Shown here in pieces: positions 54,693 through 62,198 of a stretch of 64,000 bases of DNA. Source of the DNA: a virus; IMG/VR virus record IMGVR_UViG_3300034072_002212, positions 94,417-158,416 of that record; one strand, given 5' to 3'. The position numbers were made by a program, and so were the translations under genes. How positions within the stretch are numbered: position 1 is the first letter of the stretch; every line of letters starts with the position of its first letter. Under the pieces are notes generated by a model. The model saw only the letters and a list, made by a program, of their open reading frames with translations, was not told the DNA's origin and did no database searches.

Positions 54693-54720
54693 GATAGGGT
54701 CCCCTGGACCCTATCTTTTT
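54693..54720 (+). terminator. canonical rho-independent terminator
   Basis: GATAGGGTCC (54693-54702) and GGACCCTATC (54706-54715), 10-base perfect stem, then TTTTT. The clearest terminator in the window. Confidence 0.92.
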
Positions 54721-54734
54721 CTCACCTAAGAATA

Positions 54735-54763
54735 TTGATCCTTCGGTTCGTCGCCCTTATGTA
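54735..54763 (+). promoter_or_regulatory. promoter for the outer-membrane protein gene
   Basis: TTGATC (54735-54740), 17-base spacer, TATGTA (54758-54763), 39 bases before the ATG at 54802. Confidence 0.5.
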
Positions 54764-54801
54764 ACGTTCTATCCAATGAACATTCAGAAAGGATATCGTT
54801 C

Positions 54802-55305
54802 ATGAAGGCTTTTGTTATCGCGGCTGTTGCCGCTCTGGCCGCCGTTGCCACCCCTGCCGCCGCTCAGGATTTCACCGGCGCTCGCGTCGGCGTCGTCGGT
54901 GGCTATGACAACATCCAGGCTCGCGAAGGCGTGACCTACGGTGTGGTCGCTGGTGTGGATGCTCCGGTTGCTAAGGGCGTGACCCTGGGCGTGGAAGCCA
55001 CCCTGGAAGATTCGACCACCGACGCTGCTGGCGTTGATGCGTCGCGTGAACTTGGCGTTGCCGTTCGCGCCGGCGTTGTGGTCCTGCCTCGCACCCTCGC
55101 TTTCGCGAAGGTTGGCTACACCAATGCTCGTTTCGACCTGGGCCGCACTGGCTCGGTGACCCTCGAGGGTCTGCGTTACGGCGCTGGTGTCGAATATGCT
55201 CTGACCAAGAACACCTACGTGACTGCTGAATACCGTCGCTCGGAACTCGAGAACGGTGCCGGCGGCCGTGATGGCGCTCTGGTTGGCGTTGGCTTCCGCT
55301 TCTAA
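54802..55305 (+). CDS. outer-membrane beta-barrel protein with signal peptide
   Basis: 167 residues. Residues 1-21 are a classic signal peptide (MKAFVIAAVAALAAVATPAA, cut after AAA). The rest alternates small and hydrophobic residues in strands separated by short turns and ends in Phe (VGVGFRF), the C-terminal signal for outer-membrane insertion. Resembles small OmpA/Opa-like barrels of sphingomonads. Monocistronic, with own promoter and terminator, so a moron-type gene. Blocking receptors against superinfection is a known job of such phage proteins; here it is inference. ATG at 54802 after AAAGGA. Confidence 0.85.
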   Translation: MKAFVIAAVAALAAVATPAAAQDFTGARVGVVGGYDNIQAREGVTYGVVAGVDAPVAKGVTLGVEATLEDSTTDAAGVDASRELGVAVRAGVVVLPRTLAFAKVGYTNARFDLGRTGSVTLEGLRYGAGVEYALTKNTYVTAEYRRSELENGAGGRDGALVGVGFRF

Positions 55306-55324
55306 TACAAGCGAAGTCTACAGA

Positions 55325-55353
55325 AGGGGCGGCCGGAAACGGTCGCCCTTTCC
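55325..55353 (+). terminator. terminator hairpin after the barrel gene
   Basis: GGGCGGCC (55327-55334) with GGTCGCCC (55341-55348), one G-U pair, loop GGAAAC, followed by TTTCC. Confidence 0.7.
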
Positions 55354-55397
55354 TATGAATATAGCACTCTGAGTGATCGGCATGTTAACCAGATCGG

Positions 55398-55952
55398 ATG
55401 CTGACACTCTTTCTCCTTGCCGCTGCCCTTTCGGCTGACGGCTTCGCGGTTTCAATCTGCCGCGGGGCAGGCACCAGCCATAAGTGGCGCAATGCGATCG
55501 GCACGGGCATCGTGTTCGGCTTTGCTCATGCGGTAATGATCAGCTTGGGCTGGATCGTAGGTGACATTGTGGATGCGTGGAAAGACTTCGCACCATGGAT
55601 TGCTTGCGCGATTCTGTGTCTGCTGGGCGGCAAAATGCTCTATGAGAGCATGGAGGATGAGGACGAAGCACAAGACGTTGTTCGCCCATCTAGCCCTCTC
55701 TTGGCCCTTGTAGGGCTTGTGAGTGCGAGTATCGCGACCAGTCTCGATGCTGCGGCTGCGGGCATCACTTTGCCACTGATGGGTCTTCCCCTCTGGTTAG
55801 ACGCCCTAGTGATAGCCGGCGTCACAGGAGCGTTCAGTGTAGTGGGCTACCGCGCAGGTGCCCTCATTGGGGCTCGCTGGGGCAAATATGCGGAGTTCTT
55901 GGGCGGTGCCGCACTCATCGGCATTGGCGTCAAGATGGTCCTTTTCCCTTGA
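55398..55952 (+). CDS. mntP: MntP-type manganese efflux pump
   Basis: 184 residues, about the size of bacterial MntP (188). Six predicted membrane helices in two similar halves. Family features: LSADGFAVSICRG at the first helix and SIATSLDAAAAGITLPL in the fourth, each with the conserved Asp of the ion path, and AEFLGGAALIGIGVKMVL at the end. MntP exports Mn2+. Phage use could be to change Mn/Fe balance or protect from Mn stress; unknown. Start ATG 55398 lacks a strong ribosome site. Confidence 0.85.
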   Translation: MLTLFLLAAALSADGFAVSICRGAGTSHKWRNAIGTGIVFGFAHAVMISLGWIVGDIVDAWKDFAPWIACAILCLLGGKMLYESMEDEDEAQDVVRPSSPLLALVGLVSASIATSLDAAAAGITLPLMGLPLWLDALVIAGVTGAFSVVGYRAGALIGARWGKYAEFLGGAALIGIGVKMVLFP

Positions 55953-55976
55953 CATTGGAATCCTATCCGCTACATT
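55949..55976 (+). promoter_or_regulatory. sigma70-like promoter for the 56001 gene
   Basis: TTGACA (55949-55954), 16-base spacer, TACATT (55971-55976), 25 bases before the ATG. Confidence 0.6.
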
Positions 55977-56000
55977 CGTGACTCCCAAGAGGAGGAATGA

Positions 56001-56342
56001 ATGTTCGAGAAGACCCAGGAGGCCGCAAACAAGCTTGGAGCGGCGGTTACGGAAGACGCAACCCAGGCTCTAGCGGTGGCCAAGGCTGTGGTCATCCCGG
56101 CGGTGAGCGGCTTCTTCAGCAAGATCGCAAATGCTGCCCAGACGGTGGCTGAGGGCGTCGAGGACGGTTCGCTGTTCAAGCCTGCGGCGGCTCCGGAGCC
56201 CAAGGCAGATCCGCTTCCCACCCCGGAGCAGAATGCGGCAATCGCGTCGCTTCGTGCGCTCGGCAAGACCGACGAAGAGATCGCTCAGACGGTCGGCGTG
56301 TCGGTTCTGACGGTCAAGATGGCAACGCCCGTCGAAGGCTAA
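56001..56342 (+). CDS. small protein with C-terminal helix-turn-helix-like segment
   Basis: 113 residues, ATG at 56001, AGGAGG 5 bases upstream. N-terminal 50 residues are Ala-rich and helical (TQALAVAKAVVIPAVSGFFS); a Pro-rich linker follows; the C-terminal ALGKTDEEIAQTVGVSVLTV reads like a small helix-turn-helix of the kind that recognises DNA. Ends at a terminator facing the capsid gene. Regulatory role is inference. Confidence 0.55.
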   Translation: MFEKTQEAANKLGAAVTEDATQALAVAKAVVIPAVSGFFSKIANAAQTVAEGVEDGSLFKPAAAPEPKADPLPTPEQNAAIASLRALGKTDEEIAQTVGVSVLTVKMATPVEG

Positions 56343-56355
56343 TCCAGACACAAAA

Positions 56356-56387
56356 ACGGCCGCCCCGTTAAGGAGCGGCCGTCTTCT
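56356..56387 (+). terminator. terminator hairpin
   Basis: ACGGCCGC (56356-56363) and GCGGCCGT (56375-56382), 8-base stem, then CTTCTTT. Confidence 0.7.
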
Positions 56388-56403
56388 TTACCTTTGTGCC
56401 TCG

Positions 56404-56430
56404 TTGGTGGGGGCCGAAGCCCCCAACCAA
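56404..56430 (-). terminator. terminator hairpin after the capsid gene
   Basis: On the minus strand a stem of 11 pairs with one bulged T closes a C-UUCG-G tetraloop; it starts 3 bases past the capsid stop. Confidence 0.75.
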
Positions 56431-56432
56431 TC

Positions 56433-57650
56433 TTAGAGGAACTTCAGGTTGTTGGTGTTGATCGCAACCAGACCCAGGTAGTCTGCAGCGTTACCCAGCG
56501 ACGATGCGCTGTTGGTGAGCTCCAGGTAGCCGTAACGGGTCATGAACGAAACCACTGGCTCGAAGGTCTGTGGGTCGATAACGACGCCCGACGAGGTCAG
56601 AGGAACGTATGGGCAGTAGTATGCCGCTGCGTCAATCTCGCCCTGGCCCTTGTAGCCGACCAGAACAGGAGTGTCGTCCTGTGCGTACTGGTCAACGTAG
56701 ACGCGGAGCGAGTTGTTCAGAGTACCAACATACTTGGTGTTGGTTGGAGCCTCGAACACACCCTCAGTGGTGCGAGCGAAAGCCGAGGTGGTTGCCGACT
56801 GGAGGATGGTCAGCGCGGTTGGCGAGACAACAATCCAGTTAGCTGCGCCACGACGGGTGCGCTGTGCGATGAGGTTTGCCTGACGGTTGATCAGAACCGA
56901 CAGAGCAGCGTGCTCGTCACCGACGAAAGTTGCGGTGCCGGAGACAGCGCCCTGGTCGTAGGTCGAGGTAGCAGCGCCTGGGAGCATACGCAGCGAGTTC
57001 AGGATTTCCTGGTCGATTTCTGCGGTGATTTCCTGAGCGAGAGCTGCCATGATCTCAGCCTCGATGTCGATGCCCTGCTGAGCCTGTGCGTCCTGCTGAG
57101 CCTCGAAGGTCCAACGTGCCGACAGCCTGCGGGTCTTGGCTTCGACGGTTTCCTTCAGGATCTGGATCGACAGGCGGTTACCTGGGCGACCTTCCAGAGC
57201 TGCGGTCGAAGCAGCGCGTGGCAGCTGAGCGTTGCCGTTGCCCGAGTATGCCTTAGCAATCTCGAATGGGCTCAGAGCTTCCGCACCAGCGGTAACACCA
57301 GCAGCGTTGTCAGCATAGCGGACGCGCAGGGTGTGGATCTGTGCCACTGGACCGGTCATTGGCTGGACGCCGATGATCTCGTTCGCAATGACGGTTGGCA
57401 TAACGCGACGCAGAACAGGAAGGATAACCTTGTTCATGGTAGCGACGTTACCCGAAGCGGTAGCACCTGCCGAAGCAGTTTCCATCAGTGGGTTACGACG
57501 CATCAGGTCGTTGCGGGTGTTCTCCAGAACGGTCTCCATGACCTTCTGCTTGTTTGGGTTTGGCGAGCCATCCATGTTGACCTGCAGGTCGCGACCCTCG
57601 CAGAGAGCCTCCTTGGTGGCCTTCCAATTGCTTTCAAAGAGCTTAGTCAT
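56433..57650 (-). CDS. 23: major capsid protein (gp23)
   Basis: 405 residues, shorter than T4 gp23 (521). HK97-fold coat protein. Phrases shared by gp23 relatives: NTRNDLMRRNPLMETASAG near 45-64, VILPVLRRVMPTVIANEIIG near 76-95, VQPMTGPVAQIHTLRVRY, then KTRRLSARWTFEAQQDAQAQ near 172-190, and YCPYVPLTSSGVVIDPQTFE near 345-364. ATG at 57650. A protease site near the N terminus is expected by analogy but not identified. Followed by a UUCG terminator. Confidence 0.93.
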   Translation of the reverse strand: MTKLFESNWKATKEALCEGRDLQVNMDGSPNPNKQKVMETVLENTRNDLMRRNPLMETASAGATASGNVATMNKVILPVLRRVMPTVIANEIIGVQPMTGPVAQIHTLRVRYADNAAGVTAGAEALSPFEIAKAYSGNGNAQLPRAASTAALEGRPGNRLSIQILKETVEAKTRRLSARWTFEAQQDAQAQQGIDIEAEIMAALAQEITAEIDQEILNSLRMLPGAATSTYDQGAVSGTATFVGDEHAALSVLINRQANLIAQRTRRGAANWIVVSPTALTILQSATTSAFARTTEGVFEAPTNTKYVGTLNNSLRVYVDQYAQDDTPVLVGYKGQGEIDAAAYYCPYVPLTSSGVVIDPQTFEPVVSFMTRYGYLELTNSASSLGNAADYLGLVAINTNNLKFL

Positions 57651-57664
57651 TGTAAAGAATCTCC

Positions 57665-59071
57665 TTATTCTTCAATTCCAGCCAGTCGGCGTAGCTCTGC
57701 GATTTCATTCGACTTCGCAGGGACTTCCTCCGCGCGGGCAGATTCGGCAAGTGGGTTGACGCGGTTGCCAGTTACGGCTACCGTCTTCTTAGGTTCGGCG
57801 GCAGTCTCAGACAGCACGCGACGACCCTGGTTTGCGGTCCTCGTGCCCTCGTTGAGGACAGTTGGAAGGTACTTCTGGAATGCTTCCTTGAGCTTGTCAG
57901 TCTTGACAGTATCAAGGAGTTCTTCCATCACGTTCCTCTTCTCCTTACTTAGTGGAGCAAGAAGTTCGTTCTTAATCTGGACGCGAGCAGCACGCTCTTC
58001 TGCCAGCTTCACCTTGCGGGCGGACTGGACAATCTGATCGTTCTTCTCTGCCAGAATCTTGTTGGCAGCTTCCAGCTGAGCAGCCGATTCGTTGAGCTGC
58101 GCCTGCAGCTTACGAACCTCGGAGCCTTCGCTGAGGTAGCTGGTCATGAACTCGGCCTGGAAGGCTTCAAACAGTCGACGACCGAAGAGGTTCTCACGAG
58201 CTGCCTTGATGTCTTCCTTCAGCTGGGTCAGTTCGCCGCGGATCTGAGCTTCGATGGTCGATTCAACGAGCTTGCTTGCGCGAGCGATGAATGCCTTCTT
58301 GGTCTCATCCAGCTTTGCCTTGGACTCAGCAATCAGTCGAACCTTGGCATCAACAAGCGCCTGCTTGTCTTCTTCCAGTTCGCCGATTTCCTTGTTCAGC
58401 TGCTCAAGGACAAAGCCCTCAAGCTTGTTGATGCGAGCAGCAGTCTGCTCGTTCATCTGAATGCGGTGTTCGCGAAGCTTCTTGGCGTCTGCGACGCGCT
58501 GCTCTGCGAGCGCCTTCTCCTGCGACTTAACCGAAGCAATCTCTTCCGAGAGCTTGGCCATCACAAACTGCTCAATACGAGCGGTGTGCTCAGCAAGCTT
58601 GGCATCGTAGTTGCTCTGGGCTTCTGCGATTTCCTTAGCCAGCTTAACACGCTGAGCCTGCATCTCACGGTGGTCTTCAGCGACCTCCTTGAGTTCCTCT
58701 GCCAGCTGCGACATGACAAACTGCTCGAGCATCTTGGTGTGCTCTGCGGTCTTTGCCTTGTAGGAAGCGCGAGCCTCCTTGATAGCAACAGTGAGGTTTG
58801 CGCGCTCTTCGTTGAGTGCCTTGGTTGCGGCAACCGACTCAACTGCGTACTGCTTGACAGCATCAGTGAGCATGTTGTCCATTGCTTCGACTAGATTGTT
58901 CTTATCTGCTTCGAAACGAACCGAGAACTCTTCACGGACCTGTGCTTCAACTTCCTCGCGGAGGTTAGCACGGACCTCGTCCAGCTTTGCATTCCATGCT
59001 TCTTCAAGTGCGGTCTTAGTTTCCTCGTTGAGGAGACCGGACTCCAGAAGCGTATTCAGTCCATTATCCAT
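57665..59071 (-). CDS. 22: prohead scaffold protein (gp22-like) with internal repeats
   Basis: 468 residues (T4 gp22: 269). Forms the core on which the head assembles, then is degraded. Almost entirely helical. Around 110-290 there are three or four diverged repeats of about 50 residues, each with a phrase like EQFVMSQLAEELKE, EQFVMAKLSEEIAS, EGFVLEQLNKEIGE, and finally ASKLVESTIEAQIRGELTQL. C-terminal LSKEKRNVMEELLDTVKTDK and a final charged helix match gp22 ends. Lies between protease and capsid genes as in T4. Confidence 0.85.
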   Translation of the reverse strand: MDNGLNTLLESGLLNEETKTALEEAWNAKLDEVRANLREEVEAQVREEFSVRFEADKNNLVEAMDNMLTDAVKQYAVESVAATKALNEERANLTVAIKEARASYKAKTAEHTKMLEQFVMSQLAEELKEVAEDHREMQAQRVKLAKEIAEAQSNYDAKLAEHTARIEQFVMAKLSEEIASVKSQEKALAEQRVADAKKLREHRIQMNEQTAARINKLEGFVLEQLNKEIGELEEDKQALVDAKVRLIAESKAKLDETKKAFIARASKLVESTIEAQIRGELTQLKEDIKAARENLFGRRLFEAFQAEFMTSYLSEGSEVRKLQAQLNESAAQLEAANKILAEKNDQIVQSARKVKLAEERAARVQIKNELLAPLSKEKRNVMEELLDTVKTDKLKEAFQKYLPTVLNEGTRTANQGRRVLSETAAEPKKTVAVTGNRVNPLAESARAEEVPAKSNEIAELRRLAGIEE

Positions 59072-59082
59072 TAGACCACTCC

Positions 59083-59721
59083 TTAGGCTTTTAGGTTATG
59101 GATCCAGTTCAGAAGCTCTTTTGCAAGATGCGTCTGTGCCTTCGGATCATGCTTCACGGCATGTGCCAGGTCTTCAATGACTGCGCCACGACGCCTCATG
59201 TTGAGTGCTTCGTAGACTGCCTTTGGATAAGCTTCGGGAGCCGATGGACGGGCGACAATGTCGACAGTCACAATCTCGAAATCCGAAACTTCACCACGCT
59301 CGTTCACGTTACCGGAACCGCGCGACGAAACACCAAGCTTCACACCATTCTCAAGAAGGGTGCGAACGATGTTACCCATTGGAGTTGGGAGGATCTTGAG
59401 CTTACCCATACCATTTGGGCCGTCCATATACATCTCGGTGATCATGTGAGAAACACGGTCAATGTTGATGTTCAGCTCTTCTGGATGGTCAGCTTCACCA
59501 AGAACGCTCTCGCCCCTGCGAAGGGTGTCATTGATGCTATCCACTGCCATACGAATTTCGTTGACGGGATAGACTCGCTGGTTATGGTTCTTGACTCCAC
59601 CCTGAACAAAGATGCCGCGCATGAAAAGGTCCTTGGCCTTTCCATCGACACCCAGTTCGCCGGCCTCAACGATGCACTTAGCCTCGTCGAAGTTCATCCT
59701 TTCGGTAAGAACCAATGCCAT
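59083..59721 (-). CDS. 21: prohead core protease (gp21)
   Basis: 212 residues, like T4 gp21 (212). Serine protease that processes the prohead. HK97-type assembly protease fold: GEADHPEEL near 75-83 carries the catalytic His, and GVSSRGSGNV near 129-138 the catalytic Ser; NHNQRVYPVNEIRMAVD near 45-61 is also a family phrase. ATG at 59721. Upstream gene ends 6 bases away. Confidence 0.92.
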   Translation of the reverse strand: MALVLTERMNFDEAKCIVEAGELGVDGKAKDLFMRGIFVQGGVKNHNQRVYPVNEIRMAVDSINDTLRRGESVLGEADHPEELNINIDRVSHMITEMYMDGPNGMGKLKILPTPMGNIVRTLLENGVKLGVSSRGSGNVNERGEVSDFEIVTVDIVARPSAPEAYPKAVYEALNMRRRGAVIEDLAHAVKHDPKAQTHLAKELLNWIHNLKA

Positions 59722-59726
59722 GTTGC

Positions 59727-60707
59727 TTACTTCCTCTTGAAGTCCGAACCGCGCAGGTCAGTTGCCTGACCAATTGGGCTCTTTGGCGAATCCGAACCGA
59801 AACCTGCCTTGGAGTTCAGCATAGCGGACTTGTCGCCTTCCTTGCTGACCTTGGTGCGGCCGTCGGTGCTCTTCTTGACCTGGTTCTTCAGGAGTGGCTT
59901 GCTCTTGACTTCTGGAGCAGGCTCACGGTCATAACCGTGATGCTCTTCAGCGTGGATCTCAACTGCGGCACCACCAACGCGAGCGTCAGCGTCGTGCTCT
60001 GGCAGAGGGGACTTGTCGTTCAGAGCGACCTTTGCGCCGTCTGCACCGATTTCCTTACCGCCGTTCAGATTTGGATCCTTAACTGGCTCGAGAGTCCAGC
60101 TCTCTTCGAGGTCTGCGAAGTCGTCCTCAGACTCGGTGACTTCTTCTGCTTCCTCTTCAACTTCCTCAGACTCGAAAGTCAGGGACTCGTCAGCAACGAC
60201 TTCTTCGTCGCCGCCAAAGTCGACAGGCTCAGCTGCGTCAACTTCCATCTCGCCGTCCATCTCAGGACCCTCGACTTCGTCGCCAGCAACTTCTGCGCCA
60301 GTGATTTCTGCAAACTCAGCCTTGAGGCGAGCCATCACAGCTTCGAGGTCCTCAATGGTGTCTGCCACGGTTTCTTCAGCTGGAAGCTCTTCGCCACCAA
60401 CCATGTCTGCGTCAACGTCAGCAACTGGCTCTTCACCAGCAACTTCTGCGTCGGCATCAGCCTCGAGGTCTTCTTCACCAGCTTCTGCGTCGGCGTCATC
60501 GCCTTCTGCTTCGCTGTAGAACTCCTCAGACTGGATTGCTTCCTGGTCATCCTCGATGTCCTGGGAAAGCGTATTGTCCTCTGCCATCAGTTCTTCGTGG
60601 ATCTGCTTGCTGCGCTCCACGAACCACTCATGAAGAAGACCAGCTGCCTCGGTGTGCTCCTCATTGACGAGCATCTCGAGAACCTTGTTCAGGTCAACAG
60701 TCTTCAT
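59727..60707 (-). CDS. acidic prohead core protein, paralogue of the next gene
   Basis: 326 residues from ATG at 60707 (GGAG about 7 bases upstream). Begins with a helix (LNKVLEMLVNEEHTEAAGLL) ending HEWFVERSKQIHEEL, then a very acidic middle, then ARVGGAAVEIH and a basic tail with LNSKAGFGSDSPKSPIGQ. The neighbour at 60874 has the same plan (HEWFVDAAKQVHTNL, KRVGGEAVEIK, SPISGKG). Probably internal core proteins comparable to T4 gp67/gp68, processed by gp21. TAAATA box 49 bases upstream. Confidence 0.65.
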   Translation of the reverse strand: MKTVDLNKVLEMLVNEEHTEAAGLLHEWFVERSKQIHEELMAEDNTLSQDIEDDQEAIQSEEFYSEAEGDDADAEAGEEDLEADADAEVAGEEPVADVDADMVGGEELPAEETVADTIEDLEAVMARLKAEFAEITGAEVAGDEVEGPEMDGEMEVDAAEPVDFGGDEEVVADESLTFESEEVEEEAEEVTESEDDFADLEESWTLEPVKDPNLNGGKEIGADGAKVALNDKSPLPEHDADARVGGAAVEIHAEEHHGYDREPAPEVKSKPLLKNQVKKSTDGRTKVSKEGDKSAMLNSKAGFGSDSPKSPIGQATDLRGSDFKRK

Positions 60708-60755
60708 TGTTGCTCTCCTTAATCCATTGAACATCGCGTGGCTCTGTTCACGAGG

Positions 60756-60761
60756 TATTTA
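60756..60761 (-). promoter_or_regulatory. late promoter box TAAATA
   Basis: Minus strand GTTAAATACCTC, 49 bases before the ATG at 60707. Confidence 0.55.
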
Positions 60762-60836
60762 ACCAGAATGTTTCTCAGCTAAGAGAAAAGGGTCAAAAAC
60801 CGCGTTTTTGGAGTCTTGATGTTCAGATAGTGGAAA

Positions 60837-60861
60837 GTGGGAGATCACTTAGATCTCCCAC
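60837..60861 (-). terminator. terminator hairpin
   Basis: GTGGGAGATC (60837-60846) and GATCTCCCAC (60852-60861), 10-base perfect stem, followed on the minus strand by TTTCC; 12 bases past the stop at 60874. Confidence 0.8.
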
Positions 60862-60873
60862 CAGTTTAGTCTC

Positions 60874-61563
60874 TTACTTCTTGAGACCCTTCGCACCCTT
60901 GCCGCTAATTGGGCTCTGGGTATTCACCGAACCATCCATCTTGTTCAGCAGGGCCGACTTTTCAGCCGAGACCTTCTTTGGATCGTCCTTGGAATTCTGC
61001 ACGTGATGCTTCACAGGAGCATCCTTGACCTTTGGCGCCTTCTCAAGTGCGTGGCCCTTGTGGCCGTTGCTCTTGATTTCAACGGCTTCACCGCCGACGC
61101 GCTTGTCACCCTTCTTGGAAGGCAAGGTGGACTTGGTGTTCACAGGGACCTTGCCCTCTTCACCAACCTGTGCACCCTCGACGTTCTGAAGCTTGTCCGA
61201 AACGGTTTCCAGACCAGCGAAGGATTCAGAGAGTTCTGCGATCAGGTCGTCAATCGACTCCTCAACAGTCTCTTCCTCTTCGACTTCCTCAGCCTCTTCC
61301 TCGACAGCTTCGTCAATCTGCTCTTCGGTCTCTTCGACTTCCTCAGCTTCTTCGACGACTTCGTCGGTTTCCTCGACGGCCTCTTCGACCTTCTCCTCTT
61401 CGCACTCGTCGGTTTCTTCCGACTCAGCGACAGGCTCTGCGGTCAGGTTGGTGTGAACCTGCTTGGCGGCATCAACAAACCACTCATGTAGAGCGGCCTG
61501 AGCGTCTTCCATGTTGTCGCTGTTCAGCGATTCCATGATGTCCATAAGAGTGATCTTGTTCAT
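60874..61563 (-). CDS. acidic prohead core protein, duplicate
   Basis: 229 residues, ATG at 61563. N-terminal helix (MDIMESLNSDNMEDAQAALH) then HEWFVDAAKQVHTNL, a long Glu/Val-rich acidic run, and VNTKSTLPSKKGDKRVGGEA leading to a basic C terminus. A shorter tandem duplicate of the protein at 59727. Likely internal head protein; function unproven. Confidence 0.65.
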   Translation of the reverse strand: MNKITLMDIMESLNSDNMEDAQAALHEWFVDAAKQVHTNLTAEPVAESEETDECEEEKVEEAVEETDEVVEEAEEVEETEEQIDEAVEEEAEEVEEEETVEESIDDLIAELSESFAGLETVSDKLQNVEGAQVGEEGKVPVNTKSTLPSKKGDKRVGGEAVEIKSNGHKGHALEKAPKVKDAPVKHHVQNSKDDPKKVSAEKSALLNKMDGSVNTQSPISGKGAKGLKK

Positions 61564-61615
61564 TGTTTCTCCTTCGCGAAAGGATATGGGACTCCTGGCC
61601 CCAGATATTCTTTTG

Positions 61616-61621
61616 TATTTA
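61616..61621 (-). promoter_or_regulatory. late promoter box TAAATA
   Basis: Minus strand GGTAAATACAAA, 53 bases before the ATG at 61563. Confidence 0.55.
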
Positions 61622-61648
61622 CCCCAATAGGGTTAACCGCTTTGGCGT

Positions 61649-61677
61649 TTGACAAAGCTGGAGGAGTAGGCTAGTTT
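61649..61677 (+). promoter_or_regulatory. sigma70-like promoter for the 61697 gene
   Basis: TTGACA (61649-61654), 17-base spacer, TAGTTT (61672-61677), 20 bases before the ATG; next to the divergent late box at 61616. Confidence 0.55.
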
Positions 61678-61696
61678 GTGGCACAAGGAGAACAGC

Positions 61697-62149
61697 ATGG
61701 TGCAGATTCAAAGTGCGCTGGCTGAGGGCGTGAAAGCGTTCCTCGAAAGCGGAGATCGTTCGTTTCTAGAGACCATGCGTGGCCTGGATCGTCAGGATAT
61801 CGAGGGTCAGGCAACCGTTCGGTATCTGATGCAGCTCAAACACTGGCCCTTTACCCCGGACAGTGATTTCGCAGGTCTTCTGGACCATTTCTTCGGGGCT
61901 TTTCCCGACCGGAAGAGTCTGTCGCCTGAGGAGTATCAGGCCAAGACCTTCGACCTCATCAAGTCCACGTGGGGCTATGAATGTGTGGTCGTCGTTCCCG
62001 AACCTCGTCCTGAGCCGGAAGCCAAGAAGCCGGCTGTGAAATCAAAGGCTTCCAAGAAGCCTTTGACCGTCAAGGAAGACAGCGAGGAAGAAGGTGAAAG
62101 CGGCTCGCGCACCTTCAAGAGCATCCGACAGCAAGAGGCTGAGTCTTGA
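61697..62149 (+). CDS. small protein, unknown function
   Basis: 150 residues from ATG at 61697, AAGGAG 6 bases upstream (an ATG does not precede it usefully). Helical first 100 residues (LAEGVKAFLESGDRSFLETM, YLMQLKHWPFTPDSDFAGLL), then a Pro/Lys/Glu linker and a polar tail. No family recognised. An early-type gene inserted within the late head cluster on the opposite strand. Confidence 0.55.
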   Translation: MVQIQSALAEGVKAFLESGDRSFLETMRGLDRQDIEGQATVRYLMQLKHWPFTPDSDFAGLLDHFFGAFPDRKSLSPEEYQAKTFDLIKSTWGYECVVVVPEPRPEPEAKKPAVKSKASKKPLTVKEDSEEEGESGSRTFKSIRQQEAES

Positions 62150-62150
62150 T

Positions 62151-62171
62151 CTAACGCCCCAGAGGCGTTAG
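62151..62171 (+). terminator. hairpin between two plus-strand genes
   Basis: CTAACGCC (62151-62158) and GGCGTTAG (62164-62171), 8-base stem, 5-base loop, just after the stop at 62149. Confidence 0.55.
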
Positions 62172-62198
62172 GTCAGGTGTGCTCGAGGAGTTCGGCGT

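Noticed and set aside
56394-58037. Long plus-strand open frame of 547 codons
   Set aside because: Antisense to the capsid and scaffold genes, which have strong family matches; no ribosome site.
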